Shown in pieces: positions 33,680 through 44,579 of a DNA stretch of 64,000 nt (positions are counted from its first letter, which is position 1; each line of letters opens with the position of its first letter). The stretch lies in NCBI GenBank assembly GCA_965215855.1, contig CBDCER010000003.1:1674001-1738000 (forward strand). The letters are read 5' to 3'. The notes under the pieces were generated by a model. That model saw only the letters and a list, made by a program, of their open reading frames with translations. It was not told where the DNA came from and ran no database searches. This stretch comes from J027 sp965215855 (lineage in GTDB: Bacteria; Chloroflexota; Anaerolineae; Aggregatilineales; J027). A program made the position numbers and the translations under genes.

Positions 33680-35047
33680 TTAGGGGAGAAAAGACCTGGC
33701 TTCCGTCAGGTTCTTTTCTACTCTGGACAAAAATTGCCCCAATTCGTCTTCTTCAAGATGATTGGGGGCTTTTTCACGTAGCTGTTCAAGGGTTTGGATA
33801 GCTTCCTGTGGATCACCTCGCTTCAGTGCTATCTTTGCGATCCAATAACAAGTATGCAGTTGATTGGTTTTGTAATTCAGTGTGCAATAAACTTCATTGG
33901 CGCTATTGAAATGATATTCCGCAGTTTCTAACTCATTCATCTGAGTATAGGTCATTCCTAGTGTGTAATGCATACTGGCCTGATTTTTCTTATCACCTAT
34001 TTGCTCAAAAAGCGCCAATGCCGATAGCATAATTTTCGTGGCATCTTTGTAGTGTTTTTCCAGATAGAGGAAAGGGCCAAGCTGGCTTAAATATAGGGCT
34101 TGCAGTGATCGATCGTATTCTAATATATCTCGTTGCTCTTGCCAATAAGTGAGGATAGCTTGACCATACGCCCGTAGGCAATATTGTGAGAGAACATAAC
34201 GCATCATAATTGTGAGCGAAAACAAAACATGTCGCTGATAGCCCAAATGCCGTGCCAGCACAAACGCTTGTTGACCTGCGATGAAACCTTGCTTGGTATT
34301 CCCTGATTTATTATACACATACCCGATTATCATATAAGTAAATAGCTTTACGGTCAGGTTGTTATATCGTTCAGCGAATTCTAATAAAGTTTCAGCCTCT
34401 TGAATAGTTTCCTCCAACGTGCGCTGAGGAATTTTAGCTTCTAGCAAAATGGTGCTGGCGAGGAGCCATTGGGGGTTGTCTGGATGTTTTAAGCCGTGCA
34501 TTTGAGCATATTCAAGCGCGTTGATCGCACCAAGTTCTTTGGCTCTAATAACATCTGCTTTTCCCAATTCCATGAAAATCGGGATCAACATCTCGGATTG
34601 TTGATCGTGGTCCTTGATATTATGCAAGACTGCAAATGCCAGTTTCGACAAGATTTCGTGCCATAGTTCAGTCTTCCCGTCTCTTTGTAGATATTTCTTG
34701 AGACCCATACCGAAAGTGACTACTTCTTGGGTAATATTGGCAAACCCTATACCAGCATGTACGGCATAATGCGCTTCATGTAGAACTTTATCTGCAATGG
34801 AGTGCGGATTTCGTTTCAGCGAATTGCTGAGACGTTTCATTTTTGCCAGGGCTTGTCTTTCAAGTTCTCCCTGTGTAGGAATGTCCTTGTCCCGCCAGCC
34901 TAGTGGCAGCCCCAGCTCCTTAAATTCTGGGTTAGGGGATGTAGATTCACCTGGCTTGTCTTCATTGTTCATATCAGCACTTGGCGAGGTGAATTGTGAA
35001 TCATCTGTATCGCCTGAAATGTCGTGGTTTGAGCTGCTATATCGCAT
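33680..35047 (-). CDS. TPR-repeat protein, cytosolic
   Basis: 455 residues. The first 60 are acidic and low in structure (SSNHDISGDTDDSQFTSPSA). The rest is all helical with tetratricopeptide-like units, clearest near the end: ASMHYTLGMTYTQMNELETA, then HTCYWIAKIALKRGDPQEAI. No signal peptide, helix-turn-helix or enzymatic domain is visible. The architecture (N-terminal helical region plus TPR array, no DNA-binding domain) is that of Rap-type peptide-responsive regulators in general, but no sequence match to Rap is claimed. It is downstream of and codirectional with a hydrolase and a glycosyltransferase, and convergent with peptide gene 2. Confidence 0.75.
   Translation of the reverse strand: MRYSSSNHDISGDTDDSQFTSPSADMNNEDKPGESTSPNPEFKELGLPLGWRDKDIPTQGELERQALAKMKRLSNSLKRNPHSIADKVLHEAHYAVHAGIGFANITQEVVTFGMGLKKYLQRDGKTELWHEILSKLAFAVLHNIKDHDQQSEMLIPIFMELGKADVIRAKELGAINALEYAQMHGLKHPDNPQWLLASTILLEAKIPQRTLEETIQEAETLLEFAERYNNLTVKLFTYMIIGYVYNKSGNTKQGFIAGQQAFVLARHLGYQRHVLFSLTIMMRYVLSQYCLRAYGQAILTYWQEQRDILEYDRSLQALYLSQLGPFLYLEKHYKDATKIMLSALALFEQIGDKKNQASMHYTLGMTYTQMNELETAEYHFNSANEVYCTLNYKTNQLHTCYWIAKIALKRGDPQEAIQTLEQLREKAPNHLEEDELGQFLSRVEKNLTEARSFLP
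33687..33719. terminator. Hairpin between the convergent peptide and TPR genes
   Basis: AGAAAAGACCTG and CAGGTTCTTTTCT pair with a single bulged base around an 8-base loop. The A-rich and T-rich arms would let it work in both directions. It overlaps the last codons of the TPR gene. Confidence 0.5.
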
Positions 35048-35062
35048 GAGTCCACCGCCATT

Positions 35063-35926
35063 TTATGTTTGAAGAAAATGTTCTAGTGCTTGATTAAATC
35101 GTTTTGGCTGATCCAGCAAAGCGACATGACCAGCCTGTTTGATAACACGTAGTTGCCCATTGGGGATCAGATACGTCATACGCCGTGCTACGGGGACGGG
35201 CAATAGTCTATCAGAGTCGCCTACAATCATGCAGGTGGGTGTTTGTAGGTGGTGTAAGTCTTGCACAATGTTATGGCGCAAATAAGCCGAACGGGCACAT
35301 TGCATCAGGGCTACCCCATTATTGCGAAGTGCGTGATCCAAAAACTCGCCACTGAGTTCATCACCGCGATAGGGGATTCCCCATCGACGCAAAATCATAC
35401 GGGTTGCCAGCCGCAACGGAATAATACTCATACCGATTCGAGCCACATTCTTGGGAAAGATGAGCGATCCTAGTAGTAACAACGCCGTAAAAGGGACATT
35501 ACGAACGAACATGAGAAAGTTTTTAGTGGCACGATCAGAAAGTGGCGCATCGTAGAGGACCAATTTGTGTACTAGGTAAGGAGCGTCAATAGATAACCGT
35601 GCCGCAATCATACCCCCCAGCGAGTGCCCCACCAATACCACACGACTAATGCCCATTTGCTCTAATGCCCGACGAATCAATTGTGCCTGACATTCAACTT
35701 CATAGCCGTCATCAGGATGATCTGAGTCGCCGTGCCCTAGTAAGTCGAAGGCAATGATGTGGTAGTTGTCAGAAAACTGATCAATCAATGGTCGCCAAAA
35801 AAAGGCGCTCGTCTCAGCCAGGCCATGTAACAGTACCATAGCGGGGTTTGAAAGATTGCCAGCCACGCGATAAGCAAGGCGGAGGCTATCAATGGTTACG
35901 AATTGTACGGCTGGGTCTTGTTGCAT
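35063..35926 (-). CDS. Alpha/beta hydrolase
   Basis: 287 residues. MVLLHGLAETSAFFWRPLID near residue 30 is the oxyanion loop; VLVGHSLGGMIAARLSI near 100 is the nucleophile elbow with its Ser. The acid is probably Asp in MIVGDSDRLLPV, and QAGHVALLDQPKRF near the end holds the catalytic His. The DLLGHGDSDHPDDGYEVE stretch is usual for small-molecule esterases, lactonases and C-C hydrolases. There is no signal peptide. It sits between a TPR gene and a GT-B glycosyltransferase, all on the minus strand. The substrate is unknown. Confidence 0.88.
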   Translation of the reverse strand: MQQDPAVQFVTIDSLRLAYRVAGNLSNPAMVLLHGLAETSAFFWRPLIDQFSDNYHIIAFDLLGHGDSDHPDDGYEVECQAQLIRRALEQMGISRVVLVGHSLGGMIAARLSIDAPYLVHKLVLYDAPLSDRATKNFLMFVRNVPFTALLLLGSLIFPKNVARIGMSIIPLRLATRMILRRWGIPYRGDELSGEFLDHALRNNGVALMQCARSAYLRHNIVQDLHHLQTPTCMIVGDSDRLLPVPVARRMTYLIPNGQLRVIKQAGHVALLDQPKRFNQALEHFLQT

Positions 35927-35953
35927 CGTTGCTGTCTCTGCACGTCTACTTCA

Positions 35954-37120
35954 TCAGGTTCTATGATTTTGCTTTTCGGCGTGATAGTCGGCGATGATGC
36001 GTCGATAGTCGTCGATAAATTCATTCATGATTGACGGCCAAGTCAGATGTTGGACCGATTGGTGTGCCAATTTCCCTACCCGTTTACGTTTTTCGGGTTC
36101 GGTCGCCAGTTCACGTACATAGGCAATCATTTGCTCAATGTCGTTGGGTTCAAAGATATACCCATTCACCCCAGAGTCAATGATTTCTGGAATACCACCG
36201 ACCCGCGAGCTTACCACCGGTAGCCCAGTCGCCATGGCCTCGGCCACCACCAAGCCAAATGTCTCAATTGCCGAGGGGAAGACGAAAATATCAGCCGCGC
36301 AATAAGCTTTGCTGAGTTCCTTGCCTTTCAAATAGCCAGCGAAAGTTACTGACATTCCATTATAAGTCTTTTCCAGTTTATCACGAAATGGTCCGTCGCC
36401 AACGATTGCCAGATGCGTATTCGGTATAGCTTCCAATACATGCTTGATTTGCTGGATTTGTTTTTCAGGAGCAACTCGCCCCACGAATAGCAGTAGCGTC
36501 TTGTCAGTTTGGCCGTTTGTTAACCGGGCACGCATGTCATCATCACAGTGTTTGGGCGAAAAAATATCGGGATCAACGCCACGCCGCCATAAACCCGTCG
36601 GCCCAAAGTTATGCTCAATCAGTTCCGATTGCACTCGCTTCGAGGTCGCCCAACGATAATCGGCCTTGCTATAGACAAAACGGTTAATTGCCCATAGCGG
36701 ACGTTGTAGAAAACCCAGCCGATAAAAACGTGCCATTTCCATCACATGCGTATGGAACGACATCACCAGTGGTTTATCCAGTCGTCGGGCAAACCGGATA
36801 AATCGTAGGCCAGTATGAAACGGGCTGGCGATATGTACAATATCTGGATCGAATTCCTTCAGAATGTTGAAGGTTCCCTGGCGTGGCAAGGACATTGTGA
36901 TTTCAGGATACATGGGCATAGGGATGCCTGGTGTGATAGAGACGATTGGATAGCCCTGATAACTTTCGACATGTTTGCCACCAGAGAATAGGACGGCCTC
37001 TGCTCCAATGGAACGCAAATGATCCATCAACAGGCACATCACCGTGACAACACCATCCAATTTGGGTAAAAATGTCTCGCTAAACAGTGCGACTCGTAGT
37101 GGGTGGTCTGAATTGGTCAT
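35954..37120 (-). CDS. Glycosyltransferase family 4 (GT-B), lipid glycosyltransferase type
   Basis: 388 residues. The N-terminal RVALFSETFLPKLDGVVTVM and MSFHTHVMEMARFYRLG are the acceptor-side signature of the SQD2/MgtA/PimB-like group. The C-terminal domain has LLFVGRVAPEKQIQQI, LAIVGDGPFRDKLE and FVFPSAIETFGLVVAEAMA with the EX7E nucleotide-sugar motif, then GLPVVSSRVGGIPEIID. Such enzymes glycosylate diacylglycerol, phosphatidylinositol or similar lipids at the inner membrane. It starts a minus-strand group with the hydrolase and TPR genes, divergent from dtd. Confidence 0.88.
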   Translation of the reverse strand: MTNSDHPLRVALFSETFLPKLDGVVTVMCLLMDHLRSIGAEAVLFSGGKHVESYQGYPIVSITPGIPMPMYPEITMSLPRQGTFNILKEFDPDIVHIASPFHTGLRFIRFARRLDKPLVMSFHTHVMEMARFYRLGFLQRPLWAINRFVYSKADYRWATSKRVQSELIEHNFGPTGLWRRGVDPDIFSPKHCDDDMRARLTNGQTDKTLLLFVGRVAPEKQIQQIKHVLEAIPNTHLAIVGDGPFRDKLEKTYNGMSVTFAGYLKGKELSKAYCAADIFVFPSAIETFGLVVAEAMATGLPVVSSRVGGIPEIIDSGVNGYIFEPNDIEQMIAYVRELATEPEKRKRVGKLAHQSVQHLTWPSIMNEFIDDYRRIIADYHAEKQNHRT

Positions 37121-37232
37121 AAGTTAACCTTTTGCTGTGGCGTTTTTGGCTGGACATTGTAGACAGGGAATAGCTAACATGGCAAGACCTGGTTAATGAT
37201 CGAAATAGTTTTTTAACAAAGGAGATGGGTAT

Positions 37233-37685
37233 ATGCGGGCAGTGGTACAACGAGTCAGCCGAGGTTCGGTGGTGGTTGATGAGGTAGTGGTGGGATCAAT
37301 TGAACGTGGTTATGTCATTCTTCTGGGAATCCGCCAGGGTGATACCGACGCTGAAGCTGCCTGGCTCGCCAATAAGATCGCGGGTTTACGTTTATTTGAA
37401 GACAACAATGGCAAGTTTAACCATTCACTATTGGAGATCAGTGGTGAGGCTTTGGTTGTTTCGCAGTTTACATTGTATGGTGATGCTCGTAAAGGACGGC
37501 GTCCCAGTTTCACCAATGCTGCATTGCCAGAGGTAGCCGAGCCGCTGGTTGAACGTTTTGTAGGCTTTTTGCGTGATGCAGGTGTAAGTAAAGTGGCAAC
37601 GGGTGTCTTTGGAGCGCGAATGCACGTTGATATCCAGAATGATGGTCCAGTGACACTCATTGTGGAACGTGAGGCATCAATGTAA
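37233..37685 (+). CDS. dtd: D-aminoacyl-tRNA deacylase
   Basis: 150 residues, full length. MRAVVQRVSRGSVVVDEVVV opens it; VVSQFTLYGDARKGRRPSF near residue 77 contains the SQxTL motif and VDIQNDGPVTLIVERE near the end the NxGPxT motif, which form the active site at the dimer interface. The enzyme removes D-amino acids (and Gly from tRNA-Ala) from mischarged tRNA in the cytosol. Start: AAAGGAGATGGGTATATG. Its divergent neighbour is the GT-B gene; it may be co-transcribed with the chelatase-like genes 88 bases downstream. Confidence 0.96.
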   Translation: MRAVVQRVSRGSVVVDEVVVGSIERGYVILLGIRQGDTDAEAAWLANKIAGLRLFEDNNGKFNHSLLEISGEALVVSQFTLYGDARKGRRPSFTNAALPEVAEPLVERFVGFLRDAGVSKVATGVFGARMHVDIQNDGPVTLIVEREASM

Positions 37686-37772
37686 TTGTGATTTTCTGAT
37701 ACACGCTCTACGAACCATCGCAAGAATAAGCTACAATAACCTTGTCCATAAGCAAATAGTAAGTAGGTTCTC

Positions 37773-38878
<1,106 letters not shown>

Positions 38879-38882
<4 letters not shown>

Positions 38883-39832
38883 CGGGGCAGCAAGGTGAGG
38901 ATGTCAAAGACCTGAGCCAAAGTGAACCCTCATTCCAGCAAATTGCTGATAGTCAGGATGCGTTCTGGTGGGAAGGGGGCAATCAGGTCGAAAGCAGTCC
39001 TGAGTTTCAGGCGCGTCAATTGAATACACCACTGGATCGTTTGACTCGCAAGATTTCTGGCCGTCGCAGCCGCACACTGACTGATCGTACCCGCGGGCGT
39101 TATATTCAGGCACGACCCATGAAAGGCCGCCCCCGTGACCTAGCGTTTGATGCAACAATCCGTGCCGCTGCTCCTCATCAATTAGATCGTGAAGAAGAGC
39201 GTGAAGGCTCTGACGTGGCCTATCTCATCAAACGGCAGGATTTGCAGCGCAAGGTGCGAGTTAAGAAATCGGCCAATCTCATTCTTTTTGTAGTTGATGC
39301 CAGTTGGAGTATGGCAGTTGCCGAACGTATGAGTGCCACTAAAGGGGCCATCATGTCGCTTTTGACGGATGCCTATCAGCGCCGGGATCGGGTGGGATTA
39401 ATTGTTTTCCAAAAGGACCGAGCAACGCTGGTCTTGCCGCCGACCAATTCAGTGACGCTTGCCAAACAAGCTCTGGTAGATATTCCGGTCGGCGGGAAGA
39501 CTCCTCTCTCGGCGGGCCTAAAAATGGCCTACGAAGTCTTGACGCAGGAGAAAAATCGTCACCCCGATGTTATGCCAATGATGATTTTGCTGACAGATGG
39601 GGCGGGCAATGTTTCGCTGACGGAAACGCCGCCGCAGGAAGAGGCGCATCAAATCGCCGATCAATTCAAGCAAGATGTGATTCGCACATTGACGGTCAAT
39701 ATGGAACATGCAGCTTTTGACCAAGGGCTGGCACCACGGCTGGCGGATCGCCTAGGGGGGCCGTGCTATGCTCTCAGCGAACTCAAAGCCGAAGTTCTGT
39801 ATGAAACGGTAAAACATGAGCTGGAACTATAG
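38879..39832 (+). CDS. VWA-domain chelatase-like protein (BchD C-terminal type)
   Basis: 317 residues. After a basic linker, LILFVVDASWSMAVAERMSA near residue 140 holds the DxSxS metal-ion-dependent adhesion site, and MPMMILLTDGAGNVSLTETP supplies the second Asp. The TLVLPPTNSVTLAKQALVDI and GGKTPLSAGLKMAYEVL segments match the BchD/CobT VWA domain. The AAA-like half of a full-length BchD is absent, so this is the short type that pairs with the BchI-like ATPase encoded by the overlapping upstream gene. Confidence 0.87.
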
Positions 39833-39840
39833 ATATTTGC

Positions 39841-39873
39841 CCACCGAGTGACTACACCGGTGGACAATATTTT
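39841..39873 (+). terminator. Probable terminator after the VWA gene
   Basis: CCACCG and CGGTGG pair around an 11-base loop (GTGACTACAC-containing), followed a few bases on by TTTTT. It lies between convergent genes. Confidence 0.5.
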
Positions 39874-39893
39874 TCAGTGGGATGGATATGTTA

Positions 39894-40310
39894 TTATGCT
39901 AGTGCCCCTGAGAACAGCACTAAGGCAATAAAAATCAATACAAAGATAATCCCCAGCGTTATAGCAATCATAAACGGATTTTCTTGAATGATAGCTCCGA
40001 CTGAATTACCTTCGGGATCAAGCGAGAATGAAAATGGGTGATTGTCTTCCTGATGTGCTTTTGTTACCTCGCGATTGAGCAACCACACAATTACAGCCAT
40101 TAAGAAACCCATACCTCCAACGCTAGCTATTACAACAATAGCGACCAATCCCAAAGTCGTTTGTTGACTCTGGGTGGCTTCAAGGGTTGAGGCTTCGGGG
40201 CTGCTGACCTGTTCTGTTGTCGGCAACCCTTGTCCATTTGCGATGGCATAACCACCAAACACCAGCGCGATAAAAACAATCGCTGCCAATGCCAACGCTG
40301 TATTTCGCAC
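39894..40310 (-). CDS. Membrane protein of unknown function
   Basis: 138 residues from a GTG at 40310, chosen because CAGGAGG stands 8-9 bases upstream; the frame extends further but without such a site. Three hydrophobic helices are visible: ALALAAIVFIALVFGGYAIA at the start (signal anchor or peptide), LGLVAIVVIASVGGMGFLMA in the middle and FMIAITLGIIFVLIFIALVL near the end. The loop after the first is Ser/Thr/Gln-rich. I do not recognise the family. Confidence 0.6.
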   Translation of the reverse strand: MRNTALALAAIVFIALVFGGYAIANGQGLPTTEQVSSPEASTLEATQSQQTTLGLVAIVVIASVGGMGFLMAVIVWLLNREVTKAHQEDNHPFSFSLDPEGNSVGAIIQENPFMIAITLGIIFVLIFIALVLFSGALA

Positions 40311-40379
40311 GGAATTTATCCTCCTGAATTTGTAATTATCATGGCGGATTATAGCCAATCGACAGACACCCAGCAAGAT

Positions 40380-43300
40380 TTAGCTGCTTGTTTCCTTTGT
40401 ATCAGCCCAATGTTGTAGTATATAGGATGGGATTTGATCATCTATAGCCAGATCCATCTGCTTAAAGAGCAAATCGGCCTCGAACAAATAAGTGCTGGCA
40501 AGGGCGCGGCTACGAAAGCGGAGTGCCGTCTGTTGAATGTGGTTACCCAATAGATAGAGGGCACGTGCCAGATGCAGGCGTCGGCCCTGGTCACGTCCCA
40601 TACGGATCGCTCGTTCTAGCGCATCTTGAATGGTAGTGGAATTATCCCTGTTCAAAATCAAGGATTCGGCTAGTAAACAGTACGCCAGGGTCAGATACCG
40701 TAAATCACCTTGAACGCTGACAGCTCCTAGTGATTGTGTAGCAAGCTGTGCGGCGACAGTGGGTTGCCCTTGCGCCAGCGCGAGTTCGGCTTCGCGAACA
40801 TAACATAGAGGCGCATACCAGTGTTTATAAGGCGAGTCGGGAGCATTCTTTTGTGCTTCGAGCAATGCCTTTGCTTCATCGAATTTGCGTTGGTGTGTGT
40901 AAATTGCGGCCTGGGTCAAATCAATCAGTGGTTTTAGGGAAGGAGTGGCAGTGGCGAATGCTTGTGCATTATCCAGCGCGGCCTGAGCTTCAGTCAGTTG
41001 GTTGCGGTCCAAGTATAACTCACTGGCACGGATAGCATTAATATAGGCATCATCATCAGGCGCATAACCTATAGCTGTTTCAAACGCAGCTTCGGCTTCC
41101 ACATAGCGTCCCAGATAGCACAACGCAATAGCATGGTCGGTCAAAATTTGCCCCAGATGGCCTAATCCGCTTTCTGGCGGCGCTGGCAAACTCAAGGCTT
41201 GTTCTAAGGTCTCAACGGCTTGTTCCGCCTGTCCATATAACACCTGCAGGTGTCCTATCAATTTCATGACCTGGTGCAAGGGCACGGGATCCCCAATGGC
41301 TTGAGCACGTTCATAAGCACGATAGGCATAGCCCTGGGCACGATCCCGCTGGTAATCGGCCAGTAAGATTTCCGCCGCGTCTAGGCCCATCTTGATTTGC
41401 AGAGGGATGTCGCGAGACGAACTAGCGGCAAGGGCACGCTTCAACAGGCGTGCTGCCTGGCGATGTTGTTGGTTAGCATTCAGAGTGCGAGCCTGCAACC
41501 AGAGTGCCTGCGCCAGCAAATCACTATTGCTGCTATCTTGAGCCAATGAAGCGGCTTGCTCGGCATCTTTTTGGGCGGCTTCATGGTCAGCTTGCAGATG
41601 ATGGAGATGTGCCCGCAGGATCAAAGCTTGTGCTTGGGGCACTGGATTTTCTGCTTGCTCGGCATAGCGCAAGGCGCGATTGGCATCAGCGATGCCTTTT
41701 TCATAATCTGTTTGATTCAATCGCAGCCGGACACGCACCAGATATACTTTTGCAAAGGCTTCGCGAGTTTTCTCGGCATCTTGCAGAGTCAACAGACGTT
41801 CAGCAGCTAATAGATTTTGTGAGGCTTCGGCATCGGCCCCCCAGGTAATCGCATGTTCACAAGCGTTTAGATAGGCTTCGACGGCGGCCAGTGATTGTCC
41901 GGCGTGTTGCGTATGATAGGCTACTGTCGCTTGTCCACCACTTCCAGGTTGATGCTGACGATGCCAGTCTGCTACCATTTGGTGCAGTTCTGTGCGTGTG
42001 GAGAGATCCATATGCAAATAGAGAGTCTGTCGAATCTCCTCATGCCGGAAGCGATCCCATCGTTGCCCGTGCCCCATGTCAATATAAGCCTCTGTTAAAT
42101 GTAAGGCTCGCATCCGGGCAATTTCTAGCATCAAATCAGCAGAAGCTCCCGTCACTTTTAGCCAGGGTGCGTTGTGATAAAACAATGCCCCTGCCACCGA
42201 TGCCCGGACTGCGACTTGAGTTTCATAATCTTTCAGGGTTGTTTCCAGGAGTAGATCTGTCGTTTCTGCCAAATCACGCGGCCAGCCTTGGGGAGGGTAG
42301 GTTTCACGAATTTGCCATTTCCCTCTCTTTTGTTCCAAAACACTTTGACGTAAGGCTGTTGCCAGTGCCACCACAAAAGCTGGGGATGGGCCACGTTTGC
42401 CGGGCTGTGCATCCTGTTCTGACCCCAGGCGGCTCTCAAGTGCTGTACGGTGGCTATACGGCCAATGAACTTTGGGCATGAGCGTATTAAATAGTCGCCA
42501 CGCATCTTGGCCTGAAAGCGGCGGAACATCAATGATTTCAGCGTCAGGGAAAGTTTTCTGGAGTGTATGCGAGCGGTCGCTGCGATCTTCCAAACATATG
42601 AATACTGCCGCGCCTTCTAATTGCATTGAAAGGCGGCTCAACAATTCTAGTGAAAGGCTATCAGTGTATTCCAGATACTCAAATGCTAGCAAAATCGGTG
42701 TGAGGTCAGCAATTTGGCGAAAGATGACAGAATTAGCATCCAGCAATCGTTGTTGACGGGCCTGGGCACTTAATCCCCGAATGGTTTCGTCATTTGCTAG
42801 CCCCAAGACATCAGCAAAAAGAGCAACTCCTCCCTCAAATTCAGGTAACAGCCGTGTGAAAGCGGCTTCCAGACGTTCCATGTTTTCCTCTGGGGCGGCC
42901 TCTTGACTCAGATCGAACAATGCCTGCCAAATGGGAAACCACAATGCGTATGGTGCGGCAGGGGTATACGCTGGGCCAATTGCCACAAACCCATTGCCGC
43001 CTGCCATCAGCCATTGATCAACCAGCGTTTCAATCAGTGCCGAACGTCCATGCCCAGCCTGGCCTCTGATGATCAAAAACCGATGCTCTTTATTCTGTTG
43101 ACTTTCTTTCATAAGGGTTTGCAGGCGTTCAATCTCGGCCTCACGCCCAATCAACGGTGTTTGTTGGGCAATTTTGACACGAGTGATCAACCCACTGCCC
43201 AACACCACTTCGCCTGTTAACGCAAATGTGGATGACTGGTCCGTAAGTTGTCGCCAGCTAAAGATGCCTTCTGTCGCGGTGCAGATAGCTTCGGTTGCTA

Positions 43301-44504
43301 ATGTTTCATGGGTGTCCGCACGGCGAGCCAGAGCTTTGGCTTGCAGGACAGGTTCGCCGATGACAACCAATCCATGGTAATAGTCATTGCCCATGAACCC
43401 GATGAACCCGGCTCCGGTCGCCATCCCAATATGTAGTTGGCGTTCATAGGTATGCAATGCCCGCCGTAGCGCCAGCGCACAACTGACTGTGCGTTGATTT
43501 GCATTTTCCTGGGTTTTACTTTCTCGGAAAATTGCATAAATCTCGCCCTGGCCGTCGTTTGCAATGACATGGTAAACGATCCCACTATACCGGGCAATGG
43601 TTCCCAATACTTTATCGAGGATCAACTGCCATCGCTCGATGTCAGCTTCACCTGATAGGGATAATTCGGCGATGCGGAGAACCATACACGTCATTTGGCG
43701 AACTTGCGTTCCCCTGTGAAAGATTGCGGCATCCTCGGCAGTTGGTAGCAACGCCGGATCAAGGAAAGCTGCCAGGGTCTGCTTTGCCGCAGCGTTCAGG
43801 GTGGGTATATGCGGGGAGGTATGGTTGGTTGTTGCCACGCCAAACATTTGCCCGACGGCACTATTGGCAAATGTAGTAGTGGGGACGAAGAACTGCGATT
43901 TCACCCATTTGCCATCCATAGCACTACCCAACCGCTTCATTACATCTCGGTGGGCGACCAATTGTCCGTCTTGAGCTGCATCTCTGGCTGCTTTAGCTTG
44001 TGCCAGAGTAGGGCCATCTATCAGAAATACACTGCGTTCTTGTTGGGTACTATGGACGACAGTCAATGCTAAAGAGCCAACACCCACGCCAGCCGCGGGA
44101 TACCAGCGGACGTCTGGATAACCCGGCGGCGATTTGCGAGCGGTCTCGGCCAGCGCGTTCTCGATGCTGACCAGGGATTGATAAACACGCCCGGCCTGGG
44201 CACTGGTTTCCAGCAAGAACACTGCCGTCAGGCCATCAATATCCATTTCAGTGATAATCGCCTCGGCGTTCGCTAGGCTGCTGACCAACGAATCGTAAAG
44301 TGTGTTGAGAACGACTGAGATGACGCCGGGGCGGTCGATAACCTGGATGGTTTTTTGTGTTTCAGAGGGCGGGATGCGGATGCAGGCGACCACTGCTTCG
44401 CGCTGTTCAATAATACCAATCGGCAGCGATTTATGATTTGCCAATCGATCACGTAACAGCGCCGGAACCAATGCAGTAATCTCGGACGATTTTGCAGAAG
44501 CCAC
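40380..44504 (-). CDS. Tandem cyclase-like / ATPase / TPR signalling protein
   Basis: 1374 residues from a GTG (44504). The first 200 residues look like a degenerate class III cyclase domain. Residues about 275-420 are a second one, with RTVSCALALRRALHTYERQL, HIGMATGAGFIGFMGNDYYH and LVVIGEPVLQAKALARRA in the usual order, but the metal-binding Asp context is altered (VIANDGQGEIYAIF). PLIGREAEIERLQTLMKESQ then opens a STAND-type ATPase whose Walker A is GQAGHGRSALI, with Arg in place of Lys. The last 500 residues are TPR-like (e.g. ALILRAHLHHLQADHEAAQK). The architecture is like soluble adenylate cyclase ADCY10; activity of either domain is doubtful. No membrane segment. Confidence 0.8.
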   Translation of the reverse strand: MASAKSSEITALVPALLRDRLANHKSLPIGIIEQREAVVACIRIPPSETQKTIQVIDRPGVISVVLNTLYDSLVSSLANAEAIITEMDIDGLTAVFLLETSAQAGRVYQSLVSIENALAETARKSPPGYPDVRWYPAAGVGVGSLALTVVHSTQQERSVFLIDGPTLAQAKAARDAAQDGQLVAHRDVMKRLGSAMDGKWVKSQFFVPTTTFANSAVGQMFGVATTNHTSPHIPTLNAAAKQTLAAFLDPALLPTAEDAAIFHRGTQVRQMTCMVLRIAELSLSGEADIERWQLILDKVLGTIARYSGIVYHVIANDGQGEIYAIFRESKTQENANQRTVSCALALRRALHTYERQLHIGMATGAGFIGFMGNDYYHGLVVIGEPVLQAKALARRADTHETLATEAICTATEGIFSWRQLTDQSSTFALTGEVVLGSGLITRVKIAQQTPLIGREAEIERLQTLMKESQQNKEHRFLIIRGQAGHGRSALIETLVDQWLMAGGNGFVAIGPAYTPAAPYALWFPIWQALFDLSQEAAPEENMERLEAAFTRLLPEFEGGVALFADVLGLANDETIRGLSAQARQQRLLDANSVIFRQIADLTPILLAFEYLEYTDSLSLELLSRLSMQLEGAAVFICLEDRSDRSHTLQKTFPDAEIIDVPPLSGQDAWRLFNTLMPKVHWPYSHRTALESRLGSEQDAQPGKRGPSPAFVVALATALRQSVLEQKRGKWQIRETYPPQGWPRDLAETTDLLLETTLKDYETQVAVRASVAGALFYHNAPWLKVTGASADLMLEIARMRALHLTEAYIDMGHGQRWDRFRHEEIRQTLYLHMDLSTRTELHQMVADWHRQHQPGSGGQATVAYHTQHAGQSLAAVEAYLNACEHAITWGADAEASQNLLAAERLLTLQDAEKTREAFAKVYLVRVRLRLNQTDYEKGIADANRALRYAEQAENPVPQAQALILRAHLHHLQADHEAAQKDAEQAASLAQDSSNSDLLAQALWLQARTLNANQQHRQAARLLKRALAASSSRDIPLQIKMGLDAAEILLADYQRDRAQGYAYRAYERAQAIGDPVPLHQVMKLIGHLQVLYGQAEQAVETLEQALSLPAPPESGLGHLGQILTDHAIALCYLGRYVEAEAAFETAIGYAPDDDAYINAIRASELYLDRNQLTEAQAALDNAQAFATATPSLKPLIDLTQAAIYTHQRKFDEAKALLEAQKNAPDSPYKHWYAPLCYVREAELALAQGQPTVAAQLATQSLGAVSVQGDLRYLTLAYCLLAESLILNRDNSTTIQDALERAIRMGRDQGRRLHLARALYLLGNHIQQTALRFRSRALASTYLFEADLLFKQMDLAIDDQIPSYILQHWADTKETSS

Positions 44505-44579
44505 GCGGAATCCCTATCCTGGTTACTTGTGCTTGATTAACGGTTAAGTATAGCTGAGGTACATTTTTTGCTCAAGAAT

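Noticed and set aside
41891..42481. 196-codon plus-strand frame opposite the giant cyclase-like gene
   Set aside because: Antisense of a conserved coding sequence; several similar mirror frames occur along the same gene.
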